Shown: positions 31,346 through 42,799, numbered from the stretch's first letter. The stretch: 64,000 nucleotides of DNA from Sternotherus odoratus (GCA_032164245.1 JAVMKO010000005.1:39088133-39152132); one strand, 5' to 3'. The notes: generated by a model from the sequence alone, not told the origin. Made by a program: numbers and translations.

Positions 31346-32932
31346 ATTAATTCATTGGCAAAGTCAACCACGCCCCATCAGTAATACTCTCATTCTGCAT
31401 TAGAGGTTGCCCAAAAATGTCCATTGAAACTAAATTGTTTTCACTGCCTGAGTAGCATTTCTCCAAATGCATTAGGTACCTACTGCCCATGGGCTACCTG
31501 CACAACCATAGTTTCTTCACCACTGCTTTGTTCAGCAAGCTGGTTTCACTAACATCTTGTAGGCACTTCACATATTCACGCTATAGCCCGGTCTGTTCTA
31601 CCTGTTTACTCATCTCTTCTACGTAGGCCACAAGCAGCCTCCACGACTGACTCTCCAACACTATTCGAGAAATCTCAAAGCCACAAGAAACGGAGGGAAA
31701 AATAAGGCCCTCCGGGACACCTGTGCAACCCAGTTTCCAAAGGAGCAGCTGGGTAGAATTTAACAAACACTGTTGTTCAGGTATGAACAGGAACTGGATC
31801 CAGCGTATTCCCTCTAGGCATTATTTTAGAACAATACTGAAAGACTCACTCCAGGAGAGCTCAGTTCACTGGGCTTAGCATAGTCTTCTAGATGCTTCCT
31901 GTAATCAGTTCAGTAGAAAATGAAGAGCAAGATCTGGCAGGTCAAGTAGCAAGTGCTCTTCCCATGCAGAGCAGCAAACTGGAAGCTGTGCAGAGAACCA
32001 GGCAGGCACTGGCTGCTCAGCCCTCCATCAGGGATGGTCTGACACAACCAGCACAAGTAACTGCGGGGGGCTCCACCTATCCGCCTCAACTGAAGGCCAG
32101 ATTTATTCCACTTCCACCATCCTCTTCTGACAACAGACCCCAAGGAGAAGGTCCATTGACCCAATCTTCCGTCACCAACACTGGGGTGAGAGGGTGAGGA
32201 GCTTCACAGACTGACTTCCTCCTTCTCTCTAGCAACAGGACTGGAGGAGAACAAGCATGAACAATAAAAATGACTAGTCCCCCCTGTGCTCTCAACAGCT
32301 CATGGTCTGAGTTACTTCTTGGAACCATACACGTCCTAAGACCAGAGCTGATTCCAGCAATGAAGGGCTCTCAATGGGACTTTTGGAGAGAAGGGGCAGA
32401 TGGGAAGGGGTGGAATGGACATTAAACAGTTCTGCTATTCTGACGTCTTTCCCTCGATATTAGGTGTGTCTAAAGCAGTTATACAGGAGCCAAACAAAAT
32501 AATGTGTCGAAACAAAAACCGACCAGAGAGAGAGAGACCTGGCCCTGGGTTGTATATCCTTGCTGTGTCCTTCAAAGACTACCCCATCCTACTGGAAACA
32601 GTCACACTGACACACCCCGTCATCCAAAGTAGCTAAACGTTCTACATTTCCTGGGCTGAATCTACCCTTCTGCTGTCGCTGTCCATATGGTACCCATTCC
32701 ATGAATAATTAGAGAATTTCTACCTTGAGGGCTAATACCAGCACCGCATTCATCTCTGAAAAATAAATAGCAGCGCAAGGCTTTCATGTCAGAGGAGAGG
32801 GTGGGGAGAACAAAACTGCTTACAAGATGTTCTTGTGCTTCTAGAAGGCAGCTGTGTCCTCAGACCCTCCTCATGAGCAGGAATGGTGACATGCTTTTGT
32901 GCCTGATTCTATCCTTACTTCAGTCCCTGCAG
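31346..32932. other. region upstream of the HMGA-like gene, no exon confirmed
   Basis: No CpG island, and no TATA box could be tied to a start. A possible 3' splice acceptor (CTTCAGTCCCTGCAG, ending at 32932) would make 32933-33064 the leader part of the first coding exon. Confidence 0.35.
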
Positions 32933-33064
32933 GTGGAGACGGGGTCTGCTTGCAAAACAAGAGAAAGAGAGCAAGGAGGTGCGATTTGCATTCCCATTTT
33001 ATCAGCTGCCCATGGAAAAATAGCCTGTCGGGTCATCATCTGGAAGACGTGGCAAGGGGGCACC

Positions 33065-33157
33065 ATGAGCAGCAATGAGAAGCAAATGGAACCTGACTCA
33101 TCCCCTCTGCCTGAGCCTCCAAAGAGGAAGAGGGGAAGACCAAAGAAGCAACCACAG
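33065..33157 (+). CDS. HMGA-like protein, coding exon with AT-hook 1
   Basis: HMGA proteins are small nuclear architectural factors whose AT-hooks bind the minor groove of AT-rich DNA and remodel chromatin and enhanceosomes. This exon encodes 31 residues starting MSSNEKQMEPDSS and ending in a basic hook KRKRGRPKKQPQ with the core RGRP. It closes in phase 0 at a GTGAGT donor (33158). HMGA1 and HMGA2 have the same layout: an acidic/serine N-terminus of about 20-25 residues, hook 1 and a phase-0 exon end. The ATG is in good context (GGCACCATGA). The frame is open further upstream, but that part has no HMGA character and is taken as leader. The sequence is clearly not identical to HMGA1 or HMGA2. 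Confidence 0.8.
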
Positions 33158-35386
33158 GTGAGTGCCCAAGGCCTTAAGAACACAGTGGAGCATGCTGTGT
33201 TGTAGTGGGAGGGTCTGGGAGCAATGCACTCTATAGTAAACACCGCTGCTGCTCAAGAAAGGGACAGTATGGTATACCCATTACATGTTATCTGCTACCA
33301 ATGGCAAGCACCTAGTTGCCTCAACCAGGTCTCCAAATTGGCAGCCCACCATGGCCGTGGAGCCTCATCAGGAGAGTTAACCACTGTCCTGCTCTAGCAC
33401 TTGAGAGCTGGGGAATAGGGCTGGGTGCAATTTTTTTGGTGAATAATTTATTCACTGAACAATGCAAATTGGGATTGACTGAAACGATTTGCAAATTAGG
33501 TTGAATCATTCTAGCCACAGAAAAAGGGAAGGAACTTCCAGACAAATTGAAATGGTTTGTTTAAAAAGAGTTTAAACAAAATATTTTGACTCTGTTTCAA
33601 AATTGTATTTAGTTATTTTCCTTTTTCCCCTTCCGAAAGAAAAAGTCCTCGTCATGCCTTGATAAACTTATCATCCCTCATTTGCGAGCCCTGTATACAA
33701 ACTGATATTATACTTAGGCATGAATGAGATTTTTTTTTTAAGACTAGGAATCCAACAATAGATCAGAAAGGCAAACATCTGATATTTTTGTAAATTTCAT
33801 ACATGGAGTGGATTCTGGAGAGAGATGTTAGTGAGTCAGGCCACAGGGGCAGGACTTTAGTTTCACATACACAAACAATGCAATTATTGAAAAGGATTGT
33901 TTTAAGTTGGTGACTGAGCTAACACATTGTGAATTTCCTGTAGGTGGTTGGCTCTTAGAAGACTCAGAATGGGAAATGTATAGATCCTTTCATTTCTTGG
34001 TCATGGTGGTTCCAACTGAGATCAGGTCAGGAGTGATGAAAAGCCAGTAGCACCTGGTGGCTGTCTGGTAGCTTGTGTGAAATGAGTCTGAGGCCTAAAT
34101 CCATTTCTTAGTGGACCACAACATCATGCATCACATAGCTGACTTGCTTTCTCTCCACAGAGGTCACCTTTCAGGACAGGACCAGGGCATATTAGTAGGG
34201 AGGGGAGGAGAGAGCTTGTACAGCTTCTGTCCTATGGATAAATAGAGGACTTCTGCCTCCAGGGCTTTCAACATAACCGCATCTCACACTCTCCTCATTT
34301 GCAAACTTAAAACAAAGAATCTTCTTGTTTTTACTTTTTTCCATCAGAGTTTAAATAAGGAACCCACAGAATGTGAGCCAATAGGCATATGTCAATTCAT
34401 ATAGGTTTGCTTTATGTCACCAGATAGTTTTTCTCCATTCTTCCCTTTCTATGCTTCTATAAAGCTTTATTCTCCTGTGAGTACTGATCCAGAGAAAGCA
34501 AGATTCCTCCTGAGTCAGTACTGAATAGGTGGCCCTGTGCTGCTTAGATGCGCTGTCTTTCAGAGGTGACATCAAATCAAGGGCTTCCTAGGGCTTGTGG
34601 TCCTTTGGTACTTTCAGCAAGAGTTGAGGTGCTAACCCTGGTGTGCTGGCAAAATTCCAGTTCAGGTAACTACTGAACTCTCTCGGCAGTTTAAATTGGA
34701 GGAGGTGTTCTTTGCTCATTGTCCTGCACTGTTCTGTAGTGCTCCTCTGTTCCATACCCAGCAGTGGCCACATTTTGGCTCTTACAGCTGGTATTATCTG
34801 TATACTATCCTGGGAATCTTTAGGGGTTACATCAGGAGTTCTATCATGCTTTCATAGGAGGGCCACAACAGACACCTCCTATTTCCAGCTGCATAACATC
34901 CCTCTAGCAATTATTAGCACAGGAAAGTAGATATCTATCTTGGGAATGTCTCTGACTCCCATTGCTCTAGTATCACAGCACCTCACAACCACCATGTGAG
35001 GTAAGATGGGGAACTGAGGCACAGAGAGATTGTGTCTTGCCAGAAGTCACATAGGACGCCAGTGGTAGAAAGTGGGGAGTTGAACCCCTGTGGTCAAGTC
35101 CCAGGCTAGCACCCTCACTACTGGGCCCTCCTCCTTCCCTGGATACTGTATGTTCCCCAAATGTACTTTAGCTGTCTTCTAATGCAGTTTAGCCACCAGA
35201 AACAAGGAGCAGAGCCAGTGCCATATGACTAGCCAGCTCTCTGTGGAAGACCAGCACGTGTGTTGGGTATCACTCTTGGTCCACAGGCCACAGCAGGAAA
35301 TACACTGGGCTACATACTTGGAAGTTATCACTTGACTGCTAGGTGTTCAGATTGTCAGAGTAACAGTTACCCTCTTTTTGTCTAAG
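33158..35386 (+). other. intron 1 of the HMGA-like gene
   Basis: GT at 33158, AG at 35385-35386 or 35388-35389. It contains a reversed MIR at about 34980-35125 (AACTGAGGCACAGAGAGATTG …) and otherwise unrecognised AT-rich DNA. Confidence 0.65.
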
Positions 35387-35473
35387 CAGCAGCTTCTGGG
35401 ACCTTTGCCCCTCAAGAAACCACGAGGAAGGCCAAAAGGAAGCAAAAAACTGAGCGCCAGCAGTGGGCAGACG
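35387..35473 (+). CDS. HMGA-like protein, exon with AT-hook 2
   Basis: Encodes (Q)QLLGPLPLKKPRGRPKGSKKLSASSGQT. The central PRGRPKGSK string is the invariant second AT-hook of HMGA1/HMGA2. The exon is 87 or 84 bases, phase 0 at both sides, with a GTAAGAG donor at 35474. As I recall it, HMGA2 exon 2 is 87 bases. The acceptor is a tandem NAGNAG (CTAAGCAGCAG), so splicing after 35386 or 35389 would add or drop one glutamine. A polypyrimidine tract (CCCTCTTTTTGTCT) precedes it. Confidence 0.85.
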
Positions 35474-35639
35474 GTAAGAGACCATGGCACGTGCTCAGCT
35501 TATGGGACTCACTGGAAAGCAAACCGTCCCCTCCTCCAGGTCTTTGTTGGGGGAGCATGAGAAAGGCATTCTCTCATTTAAAGGCAGGCAGTTTGTGTGG
35601 TCTCCTTTTAAAGTTTTGTTTAAGTCTTGAACCTCTGAC

Positions 35640-36370
35640 AAACTTTACACTCCTCTCCCACGGTTACCAATACATCATCACCCTTTGCCCTCTGTCTGCC
35701 ACCACTGATCATCCTCTATCATCTGCTGCTGCCTAGTCCCTTCATCCTTTTCTCTTTTTTTTCATCCCTGCCTAGTTCTCTTTGTAGTTATCTGAAGCCT
35801 TTTCACGCTAAGCCTCTGGCACCTAAAGGGCTGCCTCCTTCTCTTCTTTCTCCTGCCTATTGTCCTAGTCATTGTCAGCCTTAGCATCATGTTCGTCCTC
35901 CTCCTAATTGTCCTCCTAGTCATAGTTCTCCTCCTCCTCACCCTACTCCTCCTTGTGGTGGTCCTCCTTCTCATCCTTCTCCTTTTCCACTGTGTCTTTC
36001 CTCCTCCTCATACTTCTCCTACACCATTATCACATAGTCCCCATCTGGCACTCTGTGCCTCCTAATCATGTTCCTACTTCCCTCGGTCCACTGTCTCTGC
36101 TTTCTCTGCCCAGTCCTTCTCCTAAATCTCCACCTCCTGGTTCCTCTTCCTCCTACTTGTTTGTTTTCATTCTATTTTGCCTACTCCTCCTCTGACATCC
36201 TCCAATTCGGCCTGGTTGATGTCCTCTAGGCTGCCTCCATCTTCTGCTTCATCTGTTTAGTCATCTCCAAATCCTCCTTCCCATAATGCTCCTCCTTCTC
36301 AGTGTAGTTTGCCTGCTCCTAATCCACATCTGCCTGTCCTCTTCCTCTCTGATGCCTGGCCAGAAAACTT
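35640..36370. repeat. CT-rich (CTCCT-type) low-complexity tract
   Basis: About 700 bases of pyrimidine-rich sequence with repeated CTCCTCCT, CTTCTCCT and CCTCCTAGTC words, densest at 35830-36010. It lies in intron 2 of the HMGA-like gene. Minus-strand arginine-rich frames across it are artefacts of the repeat. Confidence 0.75.
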
Positions 36371-36374
36371 CTTC

Positions 36375-36950
36375 CTTCAGTGCCCCTCTGCTATGTACAG
36401 TGGCCAAACCAAACAGTCTCTAGTCTACACAAAAGAATAAATGGACACAAATCTGACATCAGGAATCAAAACATTCAAAAACCAATAGGAGAACACCTCA
36501 ACCTCTCAGGTCACTCAGTAGCAGACGTAAAAATGGCAATTCTTCAACAACAAAACTTCAAAAACAGACTCTAATGAGAAACTGCTGAACCAAAATTAAT
36601 TTGCAAACTAGATACCATTAATTTAGGCTTGAAAAAGACTGGGAGTGATTGGGTCATTACACAAATTGAATATATTTCCCCATATTAACTATTCCCCTAC
36701 TGTTACTCACACCTGTCTGAAATGGGCCGTCCTGATTACCACTACAAAAGTTTTCTCCTGCTGACAATAGCTCATCTTAATGAATTAGCCTCTTAGAGTT
36801 TGTATGGCCCCCTCCACCTTTTCATCCTCTCTGTATATATCTTCCTACTGTATGTTCCATTCTATGCATTTGATGAAGAGGGCTGTATCCCACAAAAGTT
36901 TATGCCCAAATAAATTTGTTAGTCTCCAAGGTGCCACAAGTACTCCTCTT
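36375..36950 (+). mobile_element. Penelope-like element, 3' end with GIY-YIG remnant
   Basis: The frame at 36380-36574 reads YVQWPNQTVSSLHKRINGH, then SDIRNQNIQKPIGEHLNLSGH, the decayed C-terminal endonuclease region of vertebrate Penelope-like elements. The typical 3' end follows (GATGAAGAGGGCTGTATCCC … AAATAAATTTGTTAGTCTCCAAGGTGCCACAAGTACTCCT). It is 5'-truncated; the usual GIY-YIG tyrosines are lost. Confidence 0.8.
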
Positions 36951-37099
36951 CTTCTTCTGTCTCTACAGGGTCATCACCACTCTTTGCCTACCCCCCTTCC
37001 TCCTAAGACCCCACCACTTCCTCCTAGTTGTTATACTCCTAATCATAATCCACAGTCACACAGGAAGACTTTAAAATGAAGCCACCCTGACCAAGTTTA

Positions 37100-37406
37100 G
37101 GCCTGCCCTACACTTAAAAGTTAGGGTAACATAGGTACAGTGTTATGGAGTGTAAAAAAATTCACATCTCTAAGCACTGTCACTATGAAAAATTCACACC
37201 CACCCCTGAGTGCCATACTTATGCTGATCTAATGCATGGTGTAGATGCAGCTAGATCAATTGAAGAATGCTTCTGTTGACCAACTACCATCACTTGGGGA
37301 GGTGGGGTTCCTATGGTAATGAAAAAACCCATTCCATTACTGTAGGAAGCATCCACAGCATGGCACTACAATGTTGTAGCTGTGCCACTGTAATGCAGAC
37401 ATGGCC
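37100..37406. mobile_element. PIF/Harbinger-like MITE, 307 bp
   Basis: Ends GGCCTGCCCTACACTT and, reversed, GGCCATGTCTGCATT, flanked by TTA on both sides (37097-37099 and 37407-37409). Internal words (GTGTAAAAAAATTCACA, GGTGTAGATGCAGCTAGATC) are those of a very common sauropsid MITE. The TTA duplication fits PIF/Harbinger, but the superfamily is inferred. Confidence 0.75.
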
Positions 37407-37476
37407 TTAGTGTGTTGATCACAAGCGCAATAAATTATGAAAGAGGCTAGAACATGACTTTTGTTTTAACTAAAGG

Positions 37477-37523
37477 TAGAATCTTCAGCTGAGAAAAGAC
37501 CAAGAGGGAGACCCCGAAAGTGG
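37477..37523 (+). CDS. HMGA-like protein, exon with AT-hook 3 (frame disturbed)
   Basis: Between an AAAG acceptor (37475-37476) and a perfect GTAAGT donor (37524) lies a 47-base exon. Its end would read RGRPRKW, the third hook of HMGA2, but only in a frame that meets TGA at 37491-37493 further upstream. Read in phase 0 from 37477 it begins VESSAEKR and then departs from the hook. One base appears to be missing between AAAAGA and CAAGAGGG relative to a 48-base exon. Possible explanations are a real frameshift, a sequence error, or use of an acceptor at 37498-37499, giving a 24-base exon that keeps TRGRPRKW in frame. Confidence 0.6.
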
Positions 37524-38009
37524 GTAAGTACAATGACATCAAAATCCTCTTTTGTTCCCTCTCCTTGAGTTCCTTCTCTCAAAGCCCAGAGGATTCCCCC
37601 TCTTTCTGATCTGTGCATCTTCTTAAGCGCCTTAGCTGTGTTGATGCTCTTTCAGCCTAAGAGGACTGAATGCAACCTTCTTTGGGTCTTGAGCACTGAT
37701 CTGGCCAGATAGAGAGCAAGATTCTTTCTCCTTCCTCCCTTCTCACCCGCAGGGGCTGACCATATGGAAAAAAACACTCTCTTATCCAAGAACTTCTGTC
37801 AATGTTATACAATTCAGGAAGCAACTCTCTTCCACTCCCTATTCCCAACGCTTCAAAAGCAAAGATTCCTGAGCTTCTCAGTAAGAGCAGTGCTTTCCTT
37901 GGGAATTCTGATGGAGTAAGAGGGATTCCCAGATTTCAGGTTCATTTCAAAGGGGGGAATTTTAGAATTCAAGGGAAAGAGAAGGTCACTGGAGTGAGAA
38001 ACCTAGATC

Positions 38010-38314
38010 TCTGACAGCAGAGGGCTCATTAATCTAGCAGACAAAGACATCAAAAGATCCAAGGGCTGGAAGAAGCCAGATGCCTTATTTCTAGCTCGAA
38101 GGTGTGTATTTTTAACAAAGAGGGTAATTAGCTGTTAGAACAAATTTCCAAGGAATATGGTGGATTCCTGTCACTTTGAGTCTTTAAGTCAAGATTAGGT
38201 GTCTTTCTAAAGACAATGATCTAGCTCAACCACAAGATATGGGCTAATTGCCGGAATCTGTGAGTGAAATTCTGTGACCTGTTATGCAGGAGGTCAGACT
38301 AGATCGGTGGTCAT
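38010..38314 (+). mobile_element. CR1/L3-type LINE 3' fragment
   Basis: AGCTGTTAGAACAAATTTCCAAGGAATATGG … AAGTCAAGATTAGGTGTCTTTCTAAA … GTTATGCAGGAGGTCAGACTAGAT is the decayed LINE 3' region, cut off by the next element. Confidence 0.7.
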
Positions 38315-39060
38315 CAACTGGTCAATCACGATCGACTGGTTGATCCTAGAGGACCTCCCAGTCTATCGCGTGGTGCAGTGTGGCTGCTGCTAAGACAGGC
38401 TCCCTGCCTGCCCTGGCCCCACGCCGCTCCCAGAAACAGCCAGCGCACCCCATGGCCCCAGAGGTGAGGGGAAGGGGTCTCCCTCTGCATGCTGTTTCTG
38501 CCTGCAAAAATTGGCCCCACAGCTCCCAGTGGCCAGGAATGGGGAGCTTGGCCAATGGGAGTTGCGGGGGTGGTGCTTGCAGAGAGGGGCAGGGTGTGGA
38601 GCCACATGCCCCCGATCCCACTGCCCAGGGGCTGCAGGGGCACGCTGGCCCCTTCTGGGAGAGGTGTGGAGCCGGGTTAGGCAGGGAGCCTGCCTTAGCC
38701 TTGCTGTGCCCGCTGCCGACCAGGAGCCATCGGAGGTAAGTGCTGCCTGGCGGGAGGCTGCACCCCAACCCCCATCCCTGAGCCCCCTCCCAGAGCCAGC
38801 ACCCCAAACCCACTCCTGCACCCAAACCTCCCCCTGAATCCCAAGCCCCAGCCCTGACCCCACCCCCCGAGCCAGGATCCCCATCTCCTTGCACCCCAAC
38901 ACTCTGTACTGTCCCTGATGCCCCTCCCAGAGCCAGTACCCCATGGCCCCTCCTATACCCCAACACTGCCCCAGCACAGAGCCCCCTCCCACACTGCAAA
39001 CCCCTTGGCCCCATCCCAGAGCCCGCACCCCCTCCCAAATGGAACCGTTTTATACACTGT
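38315..39060. mobile_element. GC-rich hAT-like repeat inserted into the LINE tail
   Basis: Begins CGGTGGTCATCAACTGGTCAATCACGATCGACTGG, as in a turtle hAT family with a GATCGCGATCTACTGG-type end, followed by 700 bp of C-rich DNA. The opposite end and a TSD were not identified. Long frames on both strands are low-complexity artefacts. Confidence 0.5.
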
Positions 39061-40524
39061 GTGCTCAGGAGTTGAAAGTGTGACTCATGGATCAGAAACC
39101 CAAAACATTGTTCACGACAACCAGATTAGCTGAAGAGTACATCAATGGTCCTTCTGGGACAGATGAAAGGTTGGGGGAGGTGCTTACGAGTCTTAGTCAT
39201 GGACCTGGTTCCCCTTGTGCTAGGAGCTGTACAAACAGTTAGGTAGGGACTTCAGAATGATCTGTGAGCTGCTGACCTTGAAACTTGGGAAGAGAGAGAG
39301 ATTCCCCTGGGGATTAACCTGGCTGGGGAGGTTGGCAGAAAAAAATGTTTTTGGGGGGCGGGGGATAGAAGATGACTGCAGGGTATTTGATAAACAGGGT
39401 GGTGAGAAACTCTCCTGGGGCCAGCATGACAGGCCAGAGAAGACAATTGCTCTTTAAACACACAGGGGTGGCTTTGCTTCTCTGTAACTGAGCTGAGAAG
39501 GCAGCAGCTAGTTCAGCTTCTGAGAAGTGTAAATTGAGGGTTCTTAAGCAAAACATGTCTTTTGCTTAAATTCCATTTTCACTGTTCTTATTCTCATCTT
39601 GGATAGTTTTAAGGAGATCTTAAAACTCCTTCAGTTTTAAAGAGTCTGTTGCAAGCAGTCTGGCCTTGAAGACAGCAAACTTGAGTTTCTAAGAAGAGGT
39701 ATAGGAGGCAAAAGGGGTCTCAGTACCCTGCCTCAGTCAAGGGGGATAGACAAAGGTGTCTATGCCAGTGAATTATGTTACCATCAAGCTACAGTAGGCA
39801 TATGCAAAGGGAGAAGCTCCCAATCCTTGATGAGAGGTGGCAGGGGTGGTTGGTTTATACTCTTGATAAATTGACGCAGTGGGCTGTAATAATCTGAGTT
39901 TGTTCATCACTAGTTATTGCCACAAGACCCATCTTTTCTCCCAGGCCAGTGAGGAGATGGGTGAGGCTGGATACTTGTGTGAGCAGAGCTCTGGTGAGGT
40001 CTCTGTTGGGATGAGTGCGTGAAACATTATCCTCGTGGTAGTGATTCCTCTGTTTATCTGAGCAATGAGTTTAGCAGCAGTTGGGAAGCCTAGGTTGGGT
40101 GCACTATTATTACAGAGCTGCAGAGATCCAAGCAGGCAAATACACAGAAAGCTGAGGCTCCCTAAAGAGCATGACTGGAGGGGATGAGCACTAACCAGCT
40201 GTCAAACACCTGCTGGCACAGGCTGCCCTGTGGTTAAACTGACACTAACATATAGGAAGGAGACTGGCTCAGCCGTGATTCTCAGCCCACTTCACAACTG
40301 TTCAGACATGGGTAGAAACCAGGATCACCCCAGGTGGCATGTGAAGTGCAATGGGTGAAGGGACGGGGGGCAGCCAGACATGAGTTTAAAGGCCTGTGGC
40401 TATCTCCCTGGGGCTCTAAAGCGGAAGTGAGGCGAGAAGGAGTAGGAAGACCTGAGAGAGAAGGACTAAACGATTCTCCCAACATGAAATAATTGAGCTA
40501 GGCAGAAAGAGTTGTTCCAGCAGA

Positions 40525-40735
40525 GGAAGTATTATCCAATGGTTAGGGCCCTAGTTTGGGGCTTGATTTCTCTGCTCTGCTACAAACTTCCTGAGTGACT
40601 TTGGGGAAATCAGCTCATCTGTGCCTCAGTTTCCCCATTGGTACAATGAGGATAACAGCCCTGTCCTGCCTCTCAGGGGTGTTATAAGGATAAATATATT
40701 AAAGATTGTGATACACTAAGATACTATGTTAATGA
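40525..40735 (+). repeat. MIR SINE
   Basis: CAATGGTTAGGGCCCTAG … GTGACTTTGGGGAAATCAGCTCATCTGTGCCTCAGTTTCCCCATTGGTACAATG … AAGGATAAATATATTAAAGATTGTG. Confidence 0.85.
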
Positions 40736-41234
40736 GGACCATATAATTACCTCAGACAGACAGAAAAGGCAGCGAGTATCCAAATACAATTATTGAGGAT
40801 TCTTGAACACAAAACCAAGTAAAATAAGAATTGTCCCTAGGTGTGGAATAGCCTTGCATTGTCCTTTGACAGCTAAAACATCCTATCACATGTTTATATA
40901 TTACATCCTAAAAAAACTACATTCAAAAGTAGAGCTGGTTAGGAATTTTCTATCAGTGTTTTTTCATTGGAAGCCGCAGTTTTCAGAAAATTGACAATTT
41001 CCCTCCAGGGAATTCTTTTTTATTTCAGTCAGAAAAATCAAAATAAAATAGATAATTTTGGGTTGGGTTGACCCAAATCAGAATATTTTCAGCTCAACTT
41101 GAATCAAAAAGTTTGTTTCAGGGCAGTTTGGCGTTAGTCTGTGATCACCAGACCTGATGCAGTGCCTCATGGGAGATGGCAGTTCAGGTGCTTCCTGTCC
41201 GTGTTCTTCTCTATAGCTCAGACTCCCTGACTAG

Positions 41235-41478
41235 ACTGCACCTAGTTGGGAAGGTTTAGACTGGATATTAGGAAAAACTTTTTCACTAGGAGGGTGGTGA
41301 AACATTGGAATGGGTTACCTAGGGAGGTGGTAGAATCACCTTCCTTAGAGGTTTTAAAGGTCAGGCTTGACAAAGTCCTGACTGGGATGATTTAGTTGGG
41401 GTTGGTCCTGCTTTAAGCAGGTAGTTGGACTGGTGACCTCCTGAGGTCCCTTCCAACCCTAATATTCTATGATTCTAT
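41235..41478 (+). mobile_element. CR1 LINE 3' end, well preserved
   Basis: GTTTAGACTGGATATTAGGAAAAACTTTTTCACTAGGAGGGTGGTGAAACATTGG through CTGAGGTCCCTTCCAACCCTAATATTCTATGATTCTAT. The terminal ATTCTATG repeats are the CR1 3' hallmark. 5'-truncated; the best preserved CR1 in the window. Confidence 0.92.
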
Positions 41479-42407
41479 CTCCCATTATGCACCACGATCT
41501 CCTCTTTGGTTGAAATCATGTGATGCATCATGGGGGTTAGCATCTTCATGATGCAGATGCATGGTTATGTGGTCCAGCCAGGGAGCGCCAGCCCACCAAG
41601 GAGAATAGGGGGACCTTGAATTGAAACTTCTATGAGACACCGTACGGCTTATGCAGGCACATATTAATGTCGAACCAACCTCAAACAAAACATTTCAATG
41701 GGCTCAAATCAAAATGTAAGAATTTGATTCAGCAATGTTGAAATGAAAGGTTTTGAATTCACCTTTTTTAGGTTTTTTGCACTTATTCTTCTGTGAAAAA
41801 TATTGATATTTCACTTTTCTGTCCCAATTCAGGCTGAAACCAAATTTCACAATATCACCATTCTGATTTTAACCAGAATGGCAACTGGGCTAAATAGGCT
41901 AGAAATGAGAGGAGAGCAGAGCTGAACGGCTACCCTCTCGTTTCATAGACTGCAATAGATTTCTCTCTCTGATAGCCCACAAGCAGACTGGGGGATTTCC
42001 TGGTTAAATTGACAGGTCGCCATCTTGTGTGCCTGCATCATCTGTGAGCGTGTTCTCCATTAAGCAGACATTGTGCAGGCTGTGGGGCTGCCTCCCTCAC
42101 AAATAGCGTAATCACTGAGCGCCTTCTACAACCATTTCTACACACACGTCACATATGTACACACCACAGGAATGCATCCTGTCGCCATACCCGATACATA
42201 CGTACACGCGCACGTACAGCCAACACGGGCACAGGCCAAGAAGATGGGCCCGTCCTCACTCCTGCGCAGCTCATTGTTTAACAGGCACCGGTGAAAGTGT
42301 TATTTTTTTGGTTTGGCTCTAATTTGTTTGGTTGGGTTGATTTGTATTTTATCTTCCCTGACATGATTTCTGTGTTGTTTGTTGGTGTTTTTTTGTTTTC
42401 TTTACAG

Positions 42408-42498
42408 CCTCAACTACGGATCCAGGAGAAAGACACCCAGGAAGGACATCCACAAGAGAGCTGGGACCTGAATTCTAATTCACCACCTGCCACAGGAG
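42408..42498 (+). CDS. HMGA-like protein, candidate C-terminal tail exon
   Basis: Follows a strong acceptor (TTGTTTTCTTTACAG). In phase 0 it reads PQLRIQEKDTQEGHPQESWD, which lines up with the start of the HMGA2 tail (PQ, then Q, QE and QES positions conserved) immediately after the KW that ends hook 3. The frame stays open to a stop at 42789-42791, giving an unusually long, partly hydrophobic tail if unspliced. A weak GT at 42499 is the only nearby donor. If exon 3 is 47 bases, this exon would instead be read in another frame and stop soon (TGA at about 42470). Whether this is the terminal exon is unresolved. Confidence 0.55.
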
Positions 42499-42799
42499 GT
42501 TTGGGATTAGATAAAGAGAATTACACAGGGTCAAAATATACAGCCATCCTTACACTAAACCATGCATATATCCCACCATCTATAACACCATATGCTAGGA
42601 CTCTGCTGGTTCTTAGAAACTCAGCAGTGTTGGGTGTGTCAGTACTTGAATGTGACACCTCCAAGGAACACTGCATTGGTATGCAATGCCAGAATGTGAC
42701 ACTTCCCTCTGTACCAGTACTGACTAGTCCGGCATGCTGTTACAGGTGGAGAGAGGAAGCATCATACTTCTGGTTTTCCAACAAGTCATAAGACTGAGG

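Larger units (their letters stand above)
37524..42407 (+). other. intron 3 of the HMGA-like gene
   Basis: GTAAGT to TTTCTTTACAG, 4.9 kb. It carries CR1, hAT-like and MIR insertions listed separately. 39060-40525 has no recognised feature except an old repeat near 39190-39245 (…GGACCTGGTTCCCCTTGTGCTAGGAGCTGTACAAACAG). Confidence 0.55.

Noticed and set aside
35762..35974. Arginine-rich minus-strand frame (RRRTTTRRSRVRRRRT)
   Set aside because: It reads the complement of the CT-rich tract; composition alone explains it.
38346..39038. 230-codon glycine-rich minus-strand frame
   Set aside because: Low-complexity C-rich repeat DNA with no start context, domain or splice support.
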